NCBI RefSeq assembly: GCF_000478885.1
Contig: NC_022567.1
Coordinates: 1,674,001 to 1,738,000, forward strand
Direction: 5' to 3'
From: Adlercreutzia equolifaciens DSM 19450
Lineage (GTDB): Bacteria > Actinomycetota > Coriobacteriia > Coriobacteriales > Eggerthellaceae
Length of the DNA stretch: 64,000 nucleotides
This document shows positions 49,124 through 57,013 of this stretch, one piece after another. The stretch's first letter is position 1, and every line of letters starts with the position of its first letter. A program made the position numbers and the translations under genes. The notes under the pieces were generated by a model. It did no database searches. It saw only the letters and a list, made by a program, of their open reading frames with translations, and was not told the origin of the DNA.

Positions 49124-51751
49124 CTAGTGCGCTTCGGCCCAGGTGGGGCCCCAGCTGACGTCGGCGATGAGGGGCACCTTCAGGCTGACGACGCCTTCCA
49201 TGACCTCTTTCACCATGGCGGCCAGCCGCTCCACTTCCCCAGCCGGCACCGAGAAGTCCAGCTCGTCGTGCACCTGGATCATGAGCTGGGCCTCAAAGTC
49301 CTCGGCCAGAAGACGGCGCTGCACCTCGTTCATGGCCATCTTGATGATGTCGGCGGCGCTCCCCTGCATGGGATGGTTCATGGCCGTGCGCTCGCCGAAG
49401 GCCCGCTGCTGGCCGTTGGAGCTCTTCAGCTCGGGAATGTGGCGCTTGCGGCCGAGCATGGTCTCGGCGAAGCCGCGCTCGCGGGCCTCGGCGACGGTCT
49501 CGTCCAAGTAAGTGCGCACGCCGGGGTACGCCTCGAAGTAGCGGTCGATCATCTCGCGGGCCTCGGCCACGGGGATGTCCAGCGTCTGGGAGAGTCCGAA
49601 GGCCTGCTGGCCGTAGACGATGCCGAAGTTCACCGCCTTGGCGCGGCTGCGCAGCTCCGGTGTCACCGCCTCCACCGGCAGACCGAAGACGCGAGAGGCC
49701 GTGGAGGCGTGGAAATCCGCCCCGGAGTTGAACGCCGCTACCAAGTGCTCGTCGCCGGACAGATGCGCGAGCAGGCGCAGCTCGATCTGCGAGTAGTCCG
49801 CCGACAGGAACAGCTCGCCCGCCCGCAGCGGCACGAAGCAACTGCGGATCTGGCGGCCGAACTCGGTGCGCACGGGAATGTTCTGCAGGTTCGGGTCGGA
49901 TGACGACAGGCGCCCGGTCGTGGTGACCGTCTCGTTGAACCGGGTGTGCACGCGACCGTCGGCGGCCCGCATACGGGGCAGGGCGTCGATGTAGGTGTTC
50001 TTGATCTTCGAGAACTCGCGGTAGCGCAGGATGAGGTCGGGCAACGGATGGATGGCCGACAGCTCCGTGAGCACCTTGGCGTCGGTGGAGTACCCGCGCT
50101 GGTTCTTCTTCACCGGGGGCAGCTCCAGCACCTCGAAGAGGATGTGGGCCAGCTGCTTGGGGGAACTCAAGTTGAAGGGCTCCCCGGCCAGCTCGTAAAT
50201 CTGGGCCGTGAGACCGTCCACCTCGGCCTGGGCCTCGCGCCCCAGCGCCTCCAGGCGCTCCACGTCGATGGCGGCGCCCACGCGCTCCATGACGGCGAGC
50301 ACCCCCACGAGCGGCAAGTCGATGTCGGCGTAAGCGTCCCAGCTGCCGTCCTTCTTCAGCGCCTCCTCCAAGAGCCCCTTCAGCAGTCGGGCCGCCGTAG
50401 CGCGGATGGCCGCCCGCTCGGCATCGGTTTCGGCCTCGGGCAGCGTGGAGGCGGCCAGGGCCTCCATGAGCGAGTCGTAGGTGTAGGCGGAAAGCGACGA
50501 GTTCAGCACGTAGCCCGCCACGGACAGGTCGAAGCCGTCGGCAGAGAGCACCTCCCCATCACTCACGAGAGCCGGCTCGGCGGTGTCGGCCGGGTACACC
50601 CGATGCAGCTCCGCCTTCACATCCAGGGCCACGAACGAGCCTTCCCGAACCACCTGGGCGAGCAGCGCCAGCGCGTCGTCTCCCACCGCGACGACCGTTG
50701 CCTCGTCGGTGGCGAACGCGCCGGTCGCCCCCTCGTCGAACAACGACACCTGCTCCGGATCGACGAAGGCGACGCCGATGGTCTCCCCCGCCTTCACGGC
50801 CCGAGCGACCTCGGCCGCGCCGGCGTCCCCCTCGAGCACCGGCGCCACTTCCAACTTCGCCTCGCGCGAGGGCGGCTCGGCATCGATCATGGCCAGCACC
50901 CGGGCCAAGGGGCTCGCCAGCTGGTACTTGCCGAACGCCTCCTCCACGTCCGCCGCGTCGAAGGCGGGAAAGCTCACCGCCTCCAAGTCGAGGGGGAAGT
51001 CCAGATCGGTCACGATGGTCGCGATCTCCCGGGACAGAAACGCCGTCTCGCGGTTGTTCTCGATGTTCTCCTTCTGCTTGCCCTTGAGCTCCCCCACGTG
51101 CTCGTAGATGCCCTCCATCGACCCGTAGGTCTGCAGAAGCTTCGTGGCGGTCTTGGGCCCGATGCCGGGCACGCCGGGGATGTTGTCGGAGCTGTCGCCC
51201 ATAAGCCCCAGGTAGTCGATGAACTGGGCGGGCGTCACGCCGTAGCGCTCCTCCACCTCGGCCGGCCCGTTGATGGTCACGTCCGTGATGCCCTTCTTCG
51301 TGGTCACGATGCGCGTCAACTCGCTCGCCAGCTGGTAGGCGTCCTTGTCGCCGGTGACGAGCAAGGTCTCGTATCCCAGCGCCTCGTCGCGGGCGGCAAT
51401 GGTGCCCAGAATGTCGTCGCCCTCCCAGCCGGGCACCTTCACCACGGGGATGGCCATGGACTCGAGCAGCTCCTGAATGACGGGGAACTGCACGTGCAGC
51501 TCCTCGTCCATGGGCGGCCGCTGCGCCTTGTACTGGGCCATGGCCTCGATGCGGTGCACCGGCTTGCCGGCGTCGAAGGCGCACACCACCGCGTCCGGCG
51601 AGGCCATCTCGATGAACTTGCAGAGCATGGTGAGGAAGCCGAAGACGGCGTTGGTGGGGGTGCCGTCCTTGGCGGTCATGGGCGTCTGCACCGCATGATA
51701 GGCACGATGCATGAGCGAGTTTCCGTCGATAACGGCAATCTTTTTTGACAT
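49124..51751 (-). CDS. polA: DNA polymerase I
   Basis: An 875-aa repair and Okazaki-fragment polymerase. The 5' nuclease domain occupies residues 1-290 (IAVIDGNSLMHRAYHA, GDKDAYQLAS, GVPGIGPKTATKLL). A 3'-5' exonuclease-like domain (about 320-490) lacks the D-x-E and later Asp residues (GVAFVDPEQVSLF, FVALDVKAELHRV), so proofreading should be lost, as in Bacillus-type enzymes. The polymerase domain has DYSQIELR, RSRAKAVNFGIVYG and the final QVHDELDF. The ATG at 51751 follows AAAGG. It is downstream of the response-regulator gene on the same strand. Confidence 0.97.
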   Translation of the reverse strand: MSKKIAVIDGNSLMHRAYHAVQTPMTAKDGTPTNAVFGFLTMLCKFIEMASPDAVVCAFDAGKPVHRIEAMAQYKAQRPPMDEELHVQFPVIQELLESMAIPVVKVPGWEGDDILGTIAARDEALGYETLLVTGDKDAYQLASELTRIVTTKKGITDVTINGPAEVEERYGVTPAQFIDYLGLMGDSSDNIPGVPGIGPKTATKLLQTYGSMEGIYEHVGELKGKQKENIENNRETAFLSREIATIVTDLDFPLDLEAVSFPAFDAADVEEAFGKYQLASPLARVLAMIDAEPPSREAKLEVAPVLEGDAGAAEVARAVKAGETIGVAFVDPEQVSLFDEGATGAFATDEATVVAVGDDALALLAQVVREGSFVALDVKAELHRVYPADTAEPALVSDGEVLSADGFDLSVAGYVLNSSLSAYTYDSLMEALAASTLPEAETDAERAAIRATAARLLKGLLEEALKKDGSWDAYADIDLPLVGVLAVMERVGAAIDVERLEALGREAQAEVDGLTAQIYELAGEPFNLSSPKQLAHILFEVLELPPVKKNQRGYSTDAKVLTELSAIHPLPDLILRYREFSKIKNTYIDALPRMRAADGRVHTRFNETVTTTGRLSSSDPNLQNIPVRTEFGRQIRSCFVPLRAGELFLSADYSQIELRLLAHLSGDEHLVAAFNSGADFHASTASRVFGLPVEAVTPELRSRAKAVNFGIVYGQQAFGLSQTLDIPVAEAREMIDRYFEAYPGVRTYLDETVAEARERGFAETMLGRKRHIPELKSSNGQQRAFGERTAMNHPMQGSAADIIKMAMNEVQRRLLAEDFEAQLMIQVHDELDFSVPAGEVERLAAMVKEVMEGVVSLKVPLIADVSWGPTWAEAH

Positions 51752-51768
51752 TTCGAGCCTTTCGGGTC

Positions 51769-52443
51769 TTAGGCGTTCCACAAATAGCCGACGCCGCGCA
51801 CCGTCTCCAGGCGCTGAGCGAGCTCCGGGCCGAGCTTGGCGCGCACCCGGCGCACGTGCACATCCACGGTGCGGCTGCCGCCGTAGTAGTCGAAGCCCCA
51901 CACGCGGCGCAGCAGCGCGTCGCGAGAGTAGGTGCGGCCCGGATGGGTGACGAGGAAGGCGAGCAGGGCGTATTCCAAATAGGTGAGGTCCACCGGCTCG
52001 CCGCCGACCTTCACCTGGTAGGTGGCAAGGTTCACGGTCATGTTGTCCACGGTGATGTAGTCGGCCGAGCTGCCCTCGTTGCCGGGCCACAGCAGCTGTC
52101 GAATGCGGGTGGCGCACTCGGCGGCGCTCGCCCCGTGCACGACGAAGTCGGCCTTGCAGGACACCGGCAGACGGAACTGGGCCAGCTGGTCCTCGTTCAC
52201 GATGACGAGCATGGCAGTGGCACCTTCCTCGGCAAGCGCCGCCTCCACCGAGGCCACCGTGCCCAGAGCGTCGCCCCGGGCCTCGTAGATGACCAGATCG
52301 TGGCTCGGGTGCGCCGCAAGCAGCTTCTTGAACTGCACCGACGAGCCCGCAGCCACGTCCACGTCCAGCTTCGAGAGCACCTGCTGGAACTTATGGGCAT
52401 TGTCGAGGCTGTCGGCGATGAAGATAACCGTTTTGCGCTGCAT
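51769..52443 (-). CDS. Atypical OmpR-family response regulator (GlnR-like)
   Basis: A 224-aa regulator with an N-terminal receiver-like domain (1-118) and a C-terminal OmpR winged helix (VDLTYLEYALLAFLVTHPGR, WGFDYYGGSRTVDVHVRRVRAKLG). The phospho-acceptor Asp is replaced by Glu54 (DLVIYEARGD) and the acidic pair at the top of the fold is incomplete (FIADS), so phosphorylation control is unlikely. No histidine kinase is nearby. The start lies 1 nt after the glnA stop. Actinobacterial GlnR is also an orphan, non-canonical OmpR regulator of nitrogen genes, so a GlnR-like role is a reasonable inference. Confidence 0.88.
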   Translation of the reverse strand: MQRKTVIFIADSLDNAHKFQQVLSKLDVDVAAGSSVQFKKLLAAHPSHDLVIYEARGDALGTVASVEAALAEEGATAMLVIVNEDQLAQFRLPVSCKADFVVHGASAAECATRIRQLLWPGNEGSSADYITVDNMTVNLATYQVKVGGEPVDLTYLEYALLAFLVTHPGRTYSRDALLRRVWGFDYYGGSRTVDVHVRRVRAKLGPELAQRLETVRGVGYLWNA

Positions 52444-52444
52444 G

Positions 52445-53788
52445 CTACAACACCGCCAAATTGCGCTCGAGCTCCCACGCGGTCACGATGCCCTGGTAGG
52501 CCTCCCATTCCTCGCGCTTGGTGCGCACGAGGTAATCGTGGATGTGCTCGCCCAAGGTCTCGCGCATCAGCTTGCTCTCCGCGAAGCGCTCCACGGCCTC
52601 GCCGAGGGATTCCGGCAGCGTCTCGATGCCCCGGGCGCGATGCTCGTAGCGGGTGCAGCCGATGGGCGCGGCCTCGTCGGCCGGGGGCATAAGCTCAAGC
52701 CCCTCTTCGATGCCCGCAAGCCCCGCGGCCAGCATGACGGCGAAGGCGAGATAGGGGTTCGCCGCCGGGTCGGGGCTGCGCAGCTCCACCCGGCAGGCCG
52801 ACTCGCTGTTCGGGCGATAGCCCGGGATGCGCACCAAGGTCGAGCGGTTTCGCGCGCCCCAGCTGATGCAGGTGGGCGCCTCCCCTCCCGGCTGCAGGCG
52901 CTTGTAGGAGTTCACGTACTGGTTCGTGACCAGCGTGTACTCCGGCGCGTACTTCAGAAGGCCGGCGATGTAGCTCTTCGCCGTGGCCGACAGGTTGTAC
53001 CCGGACGGATCGTCCGGGTCGAAGAACACGTTGTTGCCGGAGCGATCCATGAGACTCTGGTGCACGTGCATGCCGTTGCCGGGAGCATCCGCCATGGGCT
53101 TGGGCATGAACGAGGCGTACACCCCGTGCTTCATGGCGATTTCCTTCACCACCTGCTTGTAGGTCATAACGGCGTCGGCCATGGAGAGCGCGTCGGCGTA
53201 GCGCAAGTCGATCTCGTGCTGGGAAGGGCCCTTCTCGTGGTGGGAGTACTCCACGGGAATGCCCATCTTCTCCAAAGTGAGCACCGTGTCGCGGCGCAGA
53301 TCGGAGGCGGAATCGAGCGACGTCAGGTCGAAGTAGCTGCCATGATCGAGCACGTCGGTGCCCTCGGCGTCCTTGAAGTAGAAGTACTCCAGCTCGGGCC
53401 CTACGATAAACGAGTAGCCGTCCTCGGCGGCGCGGCGCACCACCCGCTCCAGCACATGGCGCGAATCTCCCGCGTAGGGCTCCCCCTCCGGCGTGCGGAT
53501 GTCGCAGATCATGCGGGCCACGGCGTTGGCTTGGGGACGCCAGGGCAAGATCTCGAAGGTGGAAGGGTCGGGAAAGGCCAGCATGTCCGACTCCTGCGCC
53601 GCCGAGAAGCCCTCGATGCAGCTGGCGTCGAAGCCCATGCCCTCCTCGAAGGCGCTCTCCAGCTCGCCGGGCACCACCGCGAAGGACTTCATGTTGCCCA
53701 AGACGTCGGTGAACCAGAAGCGAACGAAGTGAACATCCCTGCTCTCAACCGTTTTCAGGACGAAGTCCTGCTCCGGATTCGCAACCAT
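52445..53788 (-). CDS. glnA: Glutamine synthetase, type I
   Basis: A 447-aa GSI that makes glutamine from glutamate and ammonia. It includes MGFDASCIEGF, GPELEYFYF (metal ligands), PKPMADAPGNGMHVHQSL and the GARNRSTLVRIPGY segment. The usual C-terminal adenylylation tyrosine loop was not recognised, and the length fits the unadenylated GSI-alpha class. The ATG at 53788 has GGGAG 5 nt upstream; the ATG at 53800 lies over that site. It is followed at 1 nt by the atypical response regulator and then polA. Confidence 0.96.
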   Translation of the reverse strand: MVANPEQDFVLKTVESRDVHFVRFWFTDVLGNMKSFAVVPGELESAFEEGMGFDASCIEGFSAAQESDMLAFPDPSTFEILPWRPQANAVARMICDIRTPEGEPYAGDSRHVLERVVRRAAEDGYSFIVGPELEYFYFKDAEGTDVLDHGSYFDLTSLDSASDLRRDTVLTLEKMGIPVEYSHHEKGPSQHEIDLRYADALSMADAVMTYKQVVKEIAMKHGVYASFMPKPMADAPGNGMHVHQSLMDRSGNNVFFDPDDPSGYNLSATAKSYIAGLLKYAPEYTLVTNQYVNSYKRLQPGGEAPTCISWGARNRSTLVRIPGYRPNSESACRVELRSPDPAANPYLAFAVMLAAGLAGIEEGLELMPPADEAAPIGCTRYEHRARGIETLPESLGEAVERFAESKLMRETLGEHIHDYLVRTKREEWEAYQGIVTAWELERNLAVL

Positions 53789-53874
53789 ATCTACTCCCAT
53801 CGGTCGCGTTGCGTTCAACTCCCTAGCATTATAAAACCGCGCCCGCTCCCCTTTGCGGGAATTCACAGGACGGC

Positions 53875-53914
53875 AAAAGAAAAGGCCCGCCGCACCGGAG
53901 TGCGAGCGGGCCTT
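53875..53914 (-). terminator. Rho-independent terminator after rpmE
   Basis: AAGGCCCGC and GCGGGCCTT pair, with an inner GCAC/GTGC stem, followed on the minus strand by TTTCTTTT. It lies 25 nt after the rpmE stop and also separates glnA's promoter region. Confidence 0.9.
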
Positions 53915-53938
53915 GCGTTCACCGAATGCGACGACGAG

Positions 53939-54421
53939 CTACTCGGCGGCCTCCACGGCCTCGGTCACCTCGGCGTCGGTCAGCTCCACGCCGGGAGCCT
54001 CCTCGGCGGTGCCGGCGGCAGCAGCGTCTTCCATGGCGTCAACGTCGGCCTGAGCCTCGGCACGGGCGGCCTCCTCGGCGGCCTTGGCGGCATAGGCGGC
54101 GGCACGCTCGGCCTTAGCGGCGGCCTTGGCCTCGCGCTCGGCCTTCTTGGCGGCCTCGCGCTCGGCGATCTGAGCGGCGCGCTCGGCCTTCTTGGCGGCC
54201 TCGCGCTCGGCCACGACGTCCTTAGCGGCGCCGAAGCGGTCGGCGAAGCGCTGGACGCGTCCACCGGTGTCGATGAGCTTCTGGGTGCCGGTGTAGAACG
54301 GATGGCAGGCGTTGCAGATGTCGATCTTCAGCTCGGGCTTGGTGGAGCGGGTGGTGAAGGTGTTGCCGCAGCTGCACTTCACGACGCAGTCCACGTACTC
54401 CGGATGAATACCTTGCTTCAT
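53939..54421 (-). CDS. rpmE: 50S ribosomal protein L31 with long C-terminal extension
   Basis: A 160-aa bL31, about twice the usual 66-80 residues. Residues 1-70 are the normal zinc-binding form: MKQGIHPEYVDCVVKCSCGN, then KIDICNACHPFYTGTQKLIDTGGRVQRF, with four Cys. Residues 75-160 are an Ala/Glu/Lys-rich helix of EREAAKKAERA-like units turning acidic at the end. The start has a ribosome-binding site next to a twin-hairpin leader. The extension may project from the central protuberance; its role is unknown. Confidence 0.96.
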   Translation of the reverse strand: MKQGIHPEYVDCVVKCSCGNTFTTRSTKPELKIDICNACHPFYTGTQKLIDTGGRVQRFADRFGAAKDVVAEREAAKKAERAAQIAEREAAKKAEREAKAAAKAERAAAYAAKAAEEAARAEAQADVDAMEDAAAAGTAEEAPGVELTDAEVTEAVEAAE

Positions 54422-54438
54422 TGGGTTCTCCTAACTTC

Positions 54439-54485
54439 CTTGGTTTCCGACCAAGGGGCCGAATGCGGCTTGGTTTCCGACCAAG
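54439..54485 (-). promoter_or_regulatory. Twin-hairpin leader of rpmE (probable L31 autoregulatory leader)
   Basis: CTTGGTTTCCGACCAAG occurs twice (54439-54455 and 54469-54485, period 30). Each copy folds into a 6-bp stem with a 5-nt loop, in the 5' leader of rpmE about 18-64 nt before the start. Ribosomal leaders bound by L31 have been described for several phyla, including Coriobacteria; identity with that class is inferred, not tested. Confidence 0.55.
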
Positions 54486-54504
54486 CCCTGAGACAAGCTT
54501 GTCT

Positions 54505-54532
54505 ATATTAGCATCGTTTTCCCCGAATGCAA
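54505..54532 (-). promoter_or_regulatory. Promoter of rpmE
   Basis: On the minus strand TTGCAT (54527-54532) and TAATAT (54505-54510) are separated by 16 nt. The predicted start near 54498 would give a leader of about 75 nt that contains both hairpins. Confidence 0.65.
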
Positions 54533-54533
54533 G

Positions 54534-54560
54534 AAAAAAGACCCGCGCAACACGGGTCTT
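54534..54560 (-). terminator. Rho-independent terminator after the superoxide reductase gene
   Basis: AAGACCCG and CGGGTCTT form an 8-bp stem with a 7-nt loop, followed on the minus strand by TTTT. It lies 26 nt downstream of the superoxide reductase stop and just upstream of the rpmE promoter. Confidence 0.88.
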
Positions 54561-54586
54561 TCTCATTTCGCTCCGTGAGCGGGCGT

Positions 54587-54967
54587 TTAGATCTCGGTCA
54601 CCCACAGGCCGTGGAGGTTGCAGTGCTCGTAGACCTTGAGCGGCGTCTCGCCCTCGGCGATGACGAACTCGGCGTGGGGCGCCTCGCCCGGGGCGAGCGG
54701 GTGAATCTGGTAGCCCTTGTCGGTCACCAGGCAGATGAACTGGATCCAGTGCTCCTCCAGCATGGGATGATCCACCGAGCCGACGTTCACGACGACCTTG
54801 TTGCCCTCGACCTCGACGGCGGGCACGTGCTTCTCCAGGGCGGCGTCCTGGGAGCCGGCGACCAGCTCAACCATCTTCTCGCCGCAGCACACCAGCGGCA
54901 CGCCCGCGTCGAAGACCTTAACGGCAATGTTGCCGCAATGCATGCACTTGTAGAATTTCACGTCCAT
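54587..54967 (-). CDS. dfx: Superoxide reductase (desulfoferrodoxin, class I)
   Basis: A 126-aa two-domain protein that reduces superoxide to peroxide without releasing oxygen, typical of anaerobes. The N-terminal desulforedoxin domain has CMHC and VCC (Cys near 8, 11, 27, 28). The C-terminal catalytic domain keeps the His/Cys ligands in HVPAVE, DHPMLEEHWIQFICL and EHCNLHGLW. The length matches class I enzymes. It is monocistronic, with a terminator after it, and complements cytochrome bd in oxygen defence. Confidence 0.95.
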   Translation of the reverse strand: MDVKFYKCMHCGNIAVKVFDAGVPLVCCGEKMVELVAGSQDAALEKHVPAVEVEGNKVVVNVGSVDHPMLEEHWIQFICLVTDKGYQIHPLAPGEAPHAEFVIAEGETPLKVYEHCNLHGLWVTEI

Positions 54968-55117
54968 GTTCTACCTCATATCTCTTGTAGCTGCTCGTTA
55001 CAAAGAGCCGCAGACGCGCTGTCCGCAGCCTTGAAATATTGTACTGGAAGGAGTGCCACCCCGATTTCCGCAACGCCGGGTGACACCACGTCGTTACAAG
55101 AAAACCCGATGGAGCGC

Positions 55118-55969
55118 CTAAGCCGCATCGCCAGGGACAGACGGCGGCTGAATCTCCTGCGGTCCGGCCTGGGGATGCCGCGTCCTCGCCGCATAGATGA
55201 GCAGCGCGATGCCGGCCACGATGAGTGGCGCCGAGAGCACTTGGCCCATGGTGAGCCAGCCGCCCCACAGGTATCCCAGTTGCACGTCGGGCTCGCGCAC
55301 GAACTCGATGAGGAAGCGGAAGATGCCGTAGAGCACCAGAAATGCGCCGAGGAAGGTGCCCTGGGGCCTCGGCGGGTACTTGCGCGAGAGCGCGAACAGG
55401 ACGCAGAAGATGACGAGCCCCTCCAGCACCGCCTCGTAGAGCTGGCTGGGATGCCGCGGCATCATGCCGGCCGCGCCGCCGAACACCACGCCGAGCGGCC
55501 CGTCGGTGGGCGCGCCCCACAGCTCGCCGTTCACGAAGTTGGCGCAGCGGCCGAAGAACAGGCCAATCGGCGCCGCAATGGATCCCAAGTCGGCCAACGT
55601 GAGAAACGGGATGCGCGTCATACGGGCAGCTACGGCGCCGCCGATAAGCAGCCCCACGAGACCGCCATGGAAGCTCATGCCCCCCTGGTTGAACGCGAGT
55701 ATCTCCAGCGGATGGGACAGGTAGTAGCCGTCGCCGTAGAACAGCACGTATCCGATGCGCGCACCCAGCACCACGCCGACGATGGCGCAGACCATGAGCG
55801 TGAGCAGGTTGTCCTCGCTCATGCCGAGCTTCCAGCGCTTCGCCACGAAGTAGATGATGGCGGCGGCGCAGACGAACCCGAGCACGTAGGCCAGGCCGTA
55901 CCAGCGCACCACCAGAGGCCCCAGCGAGAAGGCGATGGGGTCGAGCCCCTGATAAATTTCGTTCAGCAT
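55118..55969 (-). CDS. lgt: Prolipoprotein diacylglyceryl transferase
   Basis: A 283-aa membrane enzyme that attaches diacylglycerol to the lipobox Cys of lipoproteins. It has about seven helices, GGMSFHGGLVGLLIGG, the invariant GRCANFVNGELWG motif and RHPSQLYEAVLEGL. A short Pro/Gln-rich tail follows the last helix. It would act on the Tat lipoprotein encoded at the start of the window. The ATG shares one base with the upstream TAA (TAATG), so the small zinc-ribbon gene is translated with it. Confidence 0.96.
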   Translation of the reverse strand: MLNEIYQGLDPIAFSLGPLVVRWYGLAYVLGFVCAAAIIYFVAKRWKLGMSEDNLLTLMVCAIVGVVLGARIGYVLFYGDGYYLSHPLEILAFNQGGMSFHGGLVGLLIGGAVAARMTRIPFLTLADLGSIAAPIGLFFGRCANFVNGELWGAPTDGPLGVVFGGAAGMMPRHPSQLYEAVLEGLVIFCVLFALSRKYPPRPQGTFLGAFLVLYGIFRFLIEFVREPDVQLGYLWGGWLTMGQVLSAPLIVAGIALLIYAARTRHPQAGPQEIQPPSVPGDAA

Positions 55970-56199
55970 TACGATGTTCCCTCATGGGCGCCCATACCAG
56001 CACCCAGCTCGATAGCGGCAAATACAACTTCCTCCCGCAACTCGGGCGGAATGGTCAGAAGCGCCGAGATGCGGGCGGCGCAATGGGGGCAGGTCAGCGT
56101 GAACAGCGCCAGGTCGGAGCGCAGGGCCATGAGCGACTCGTAGGATCGCACATCGACGTCATCGGCCCCGCAGGCCGGACAGGTCACCTTCGCTTTCAC
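55969..56199 (-). CDS. Small zinc-ribbon protein preceding lgt
   Basis: A protein of about 76 aa with two CxxC pairs (VTCPACGADDVDV and LTCPHCAARISAL) spaced 34 residues, a zinc ribbon, then an acidic helix ending GAGMGAHEGTS. The start is uncertain: GTG at 56199 and GTG at 56208 both fit, and the frame is open to 56280. It overlaps lgt by 1 nt. I do not recognise a family; a protein-protein or RNA-binding role is possible. Confidence 0.65.
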   Translation of the reverse strand: MKAKVTCPACGADDVDVRSYESLMALRSDLALFTLTCPHCAARISALLTIPPELREEVVFAAIELGAGMGAHEGTS

Positions 56200-56365
56200 C
56201 GCTCTCACCGCCTTCGCTCGCGCTTGAACCTTTACCGAACCGCATTGTAGCAGAGCCCCTCGACAATCACGCAAAAGCAAGCCCTCTCACCCAACCGCCT
56301 TCTCGTTCTTTGCAAAAAGTCGAGAGAAAATGGTCACAAAATCGAGTTCTGGGTTCGGCTGAACC

Positions 56366-56656
56366 CTAAAGAAGGAAGCGGTTGCGGCCGCTGAACTTGT
56401 CGCGCGTGCGGGTCTCCGGATCGATATCCGGCCCGTTCACAAGGAAATGCTCGCAGAAGCGGCACACCTGCTTGACCGCCGCGTCGTAATCGCGATTCGG
56501 GTTTAGAAGCACCCCGAAGTCCTCGCACACCACATGGGTCGGTCGATGGCACGCCGCGTAATGGCAGTCTGCCGGGCACGGCTCCCCCGGCACGTTGTGC
56601 GGACAGCGCCCCTGCATCTCGTCATCGCACCCGCGACGGCTCCAGCACCCTTCCAT
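56366..56656 (-). CDS. Cys-rich hypothetical protein
   Basis: A 96-aa protein with 11 Cys: MEGCWSRRGCDDEMQGRCPHN, then EPCPADCHYAACHRPTHVVC, and later QVCRFCEHFL. The spacing suggests zinc or iron-sulfur binding, or disulfides in a small anaerobic protein. The ATG has GAGAGAGG 7 nt upstream. A weak hairpin (GGGTTC/GAACCC, 56351-56366) overlaps its stop. No homologue is recalled. Confidence 0.65.
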   Translation of the reverse strand: MEGCWSRRGCDDEMQGRCPHNVPGEPCPADCHYAACHRPTHVVCEDFGVLLNPNRDYDAAVKQVCRFCEHFLVNGPDIDPETRTRDKFSGRNRFLL

Positions 56657-56672
56657 ACACCAGCCTCTCTCG

Positions 56673-56700
56673 CAAAAAAGCGGGCCCGCCAGAGCCCGCT
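56673..56700 (-). terminator. Rho-independent terminator after the NifU-type gene
   Basis: AGCGGGC and GCCCGCT (7 bp, 8-nt loop) are followed on the minus strand by TTTTTT. It lies 22 nt after the NifU-type stop. Confidence 0.85.
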
Positions 56701-56722
56701 CATCTTCCAGATCTGCTGCCGC

Positions 56723-56953
56723 CTACATCGCCGGCACCACGGAGGTAACGCCGGGCACGCGCTCCTTCAGGATGCGCTCGACGCCATTGGCGAGCGTCAT
56801 CTGGGACATGGGGCAGCCCTTGCAGGCGCCCTGCAGCTCCACCGTGACGACGCCGTCGTCGGACACGTCCACCAGCTGCACGTCGCCGCCGTCGGCCTGC
56901 AGGCTCGGGCGGATCAGCTCCAGCACCGCGGCCACATCGGACTTCTCAACCAT
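56723..56953 (-). CDS. NifU C-terminal-domain iron-sulfur scaffold protein
   Basis: A 76-aa NfuA/NifU-C protein, the stand-alone scaffold or carrier for [4Fe-4S] clusters. It contains LQADGGDVQLVDVSDDGVVTVELQGACKGCPMS, with the CxxC cluster ligands, and a final helical segment. It would supply the many iron-sulfur proteins of an anaerobe. The ATG follows a GGAG-type site (ATAGGAGTGACTC). It is monocistronic with a terminator. Confidence 0.94.
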   Translation of the reverse strand: MVEKSDVAAVLELIRPSLQADGGDVQLVDVSDDGVVTVELQGACKGCPMSQMTLANGVERILKERVPGVTSVVPAM

Positions 56954-57013
56954 GAGTCACTCCTATCGTGAGAGGTTTTCTTATATCGGCCAGCATCATA
57001 ACACAGAGGGCGC

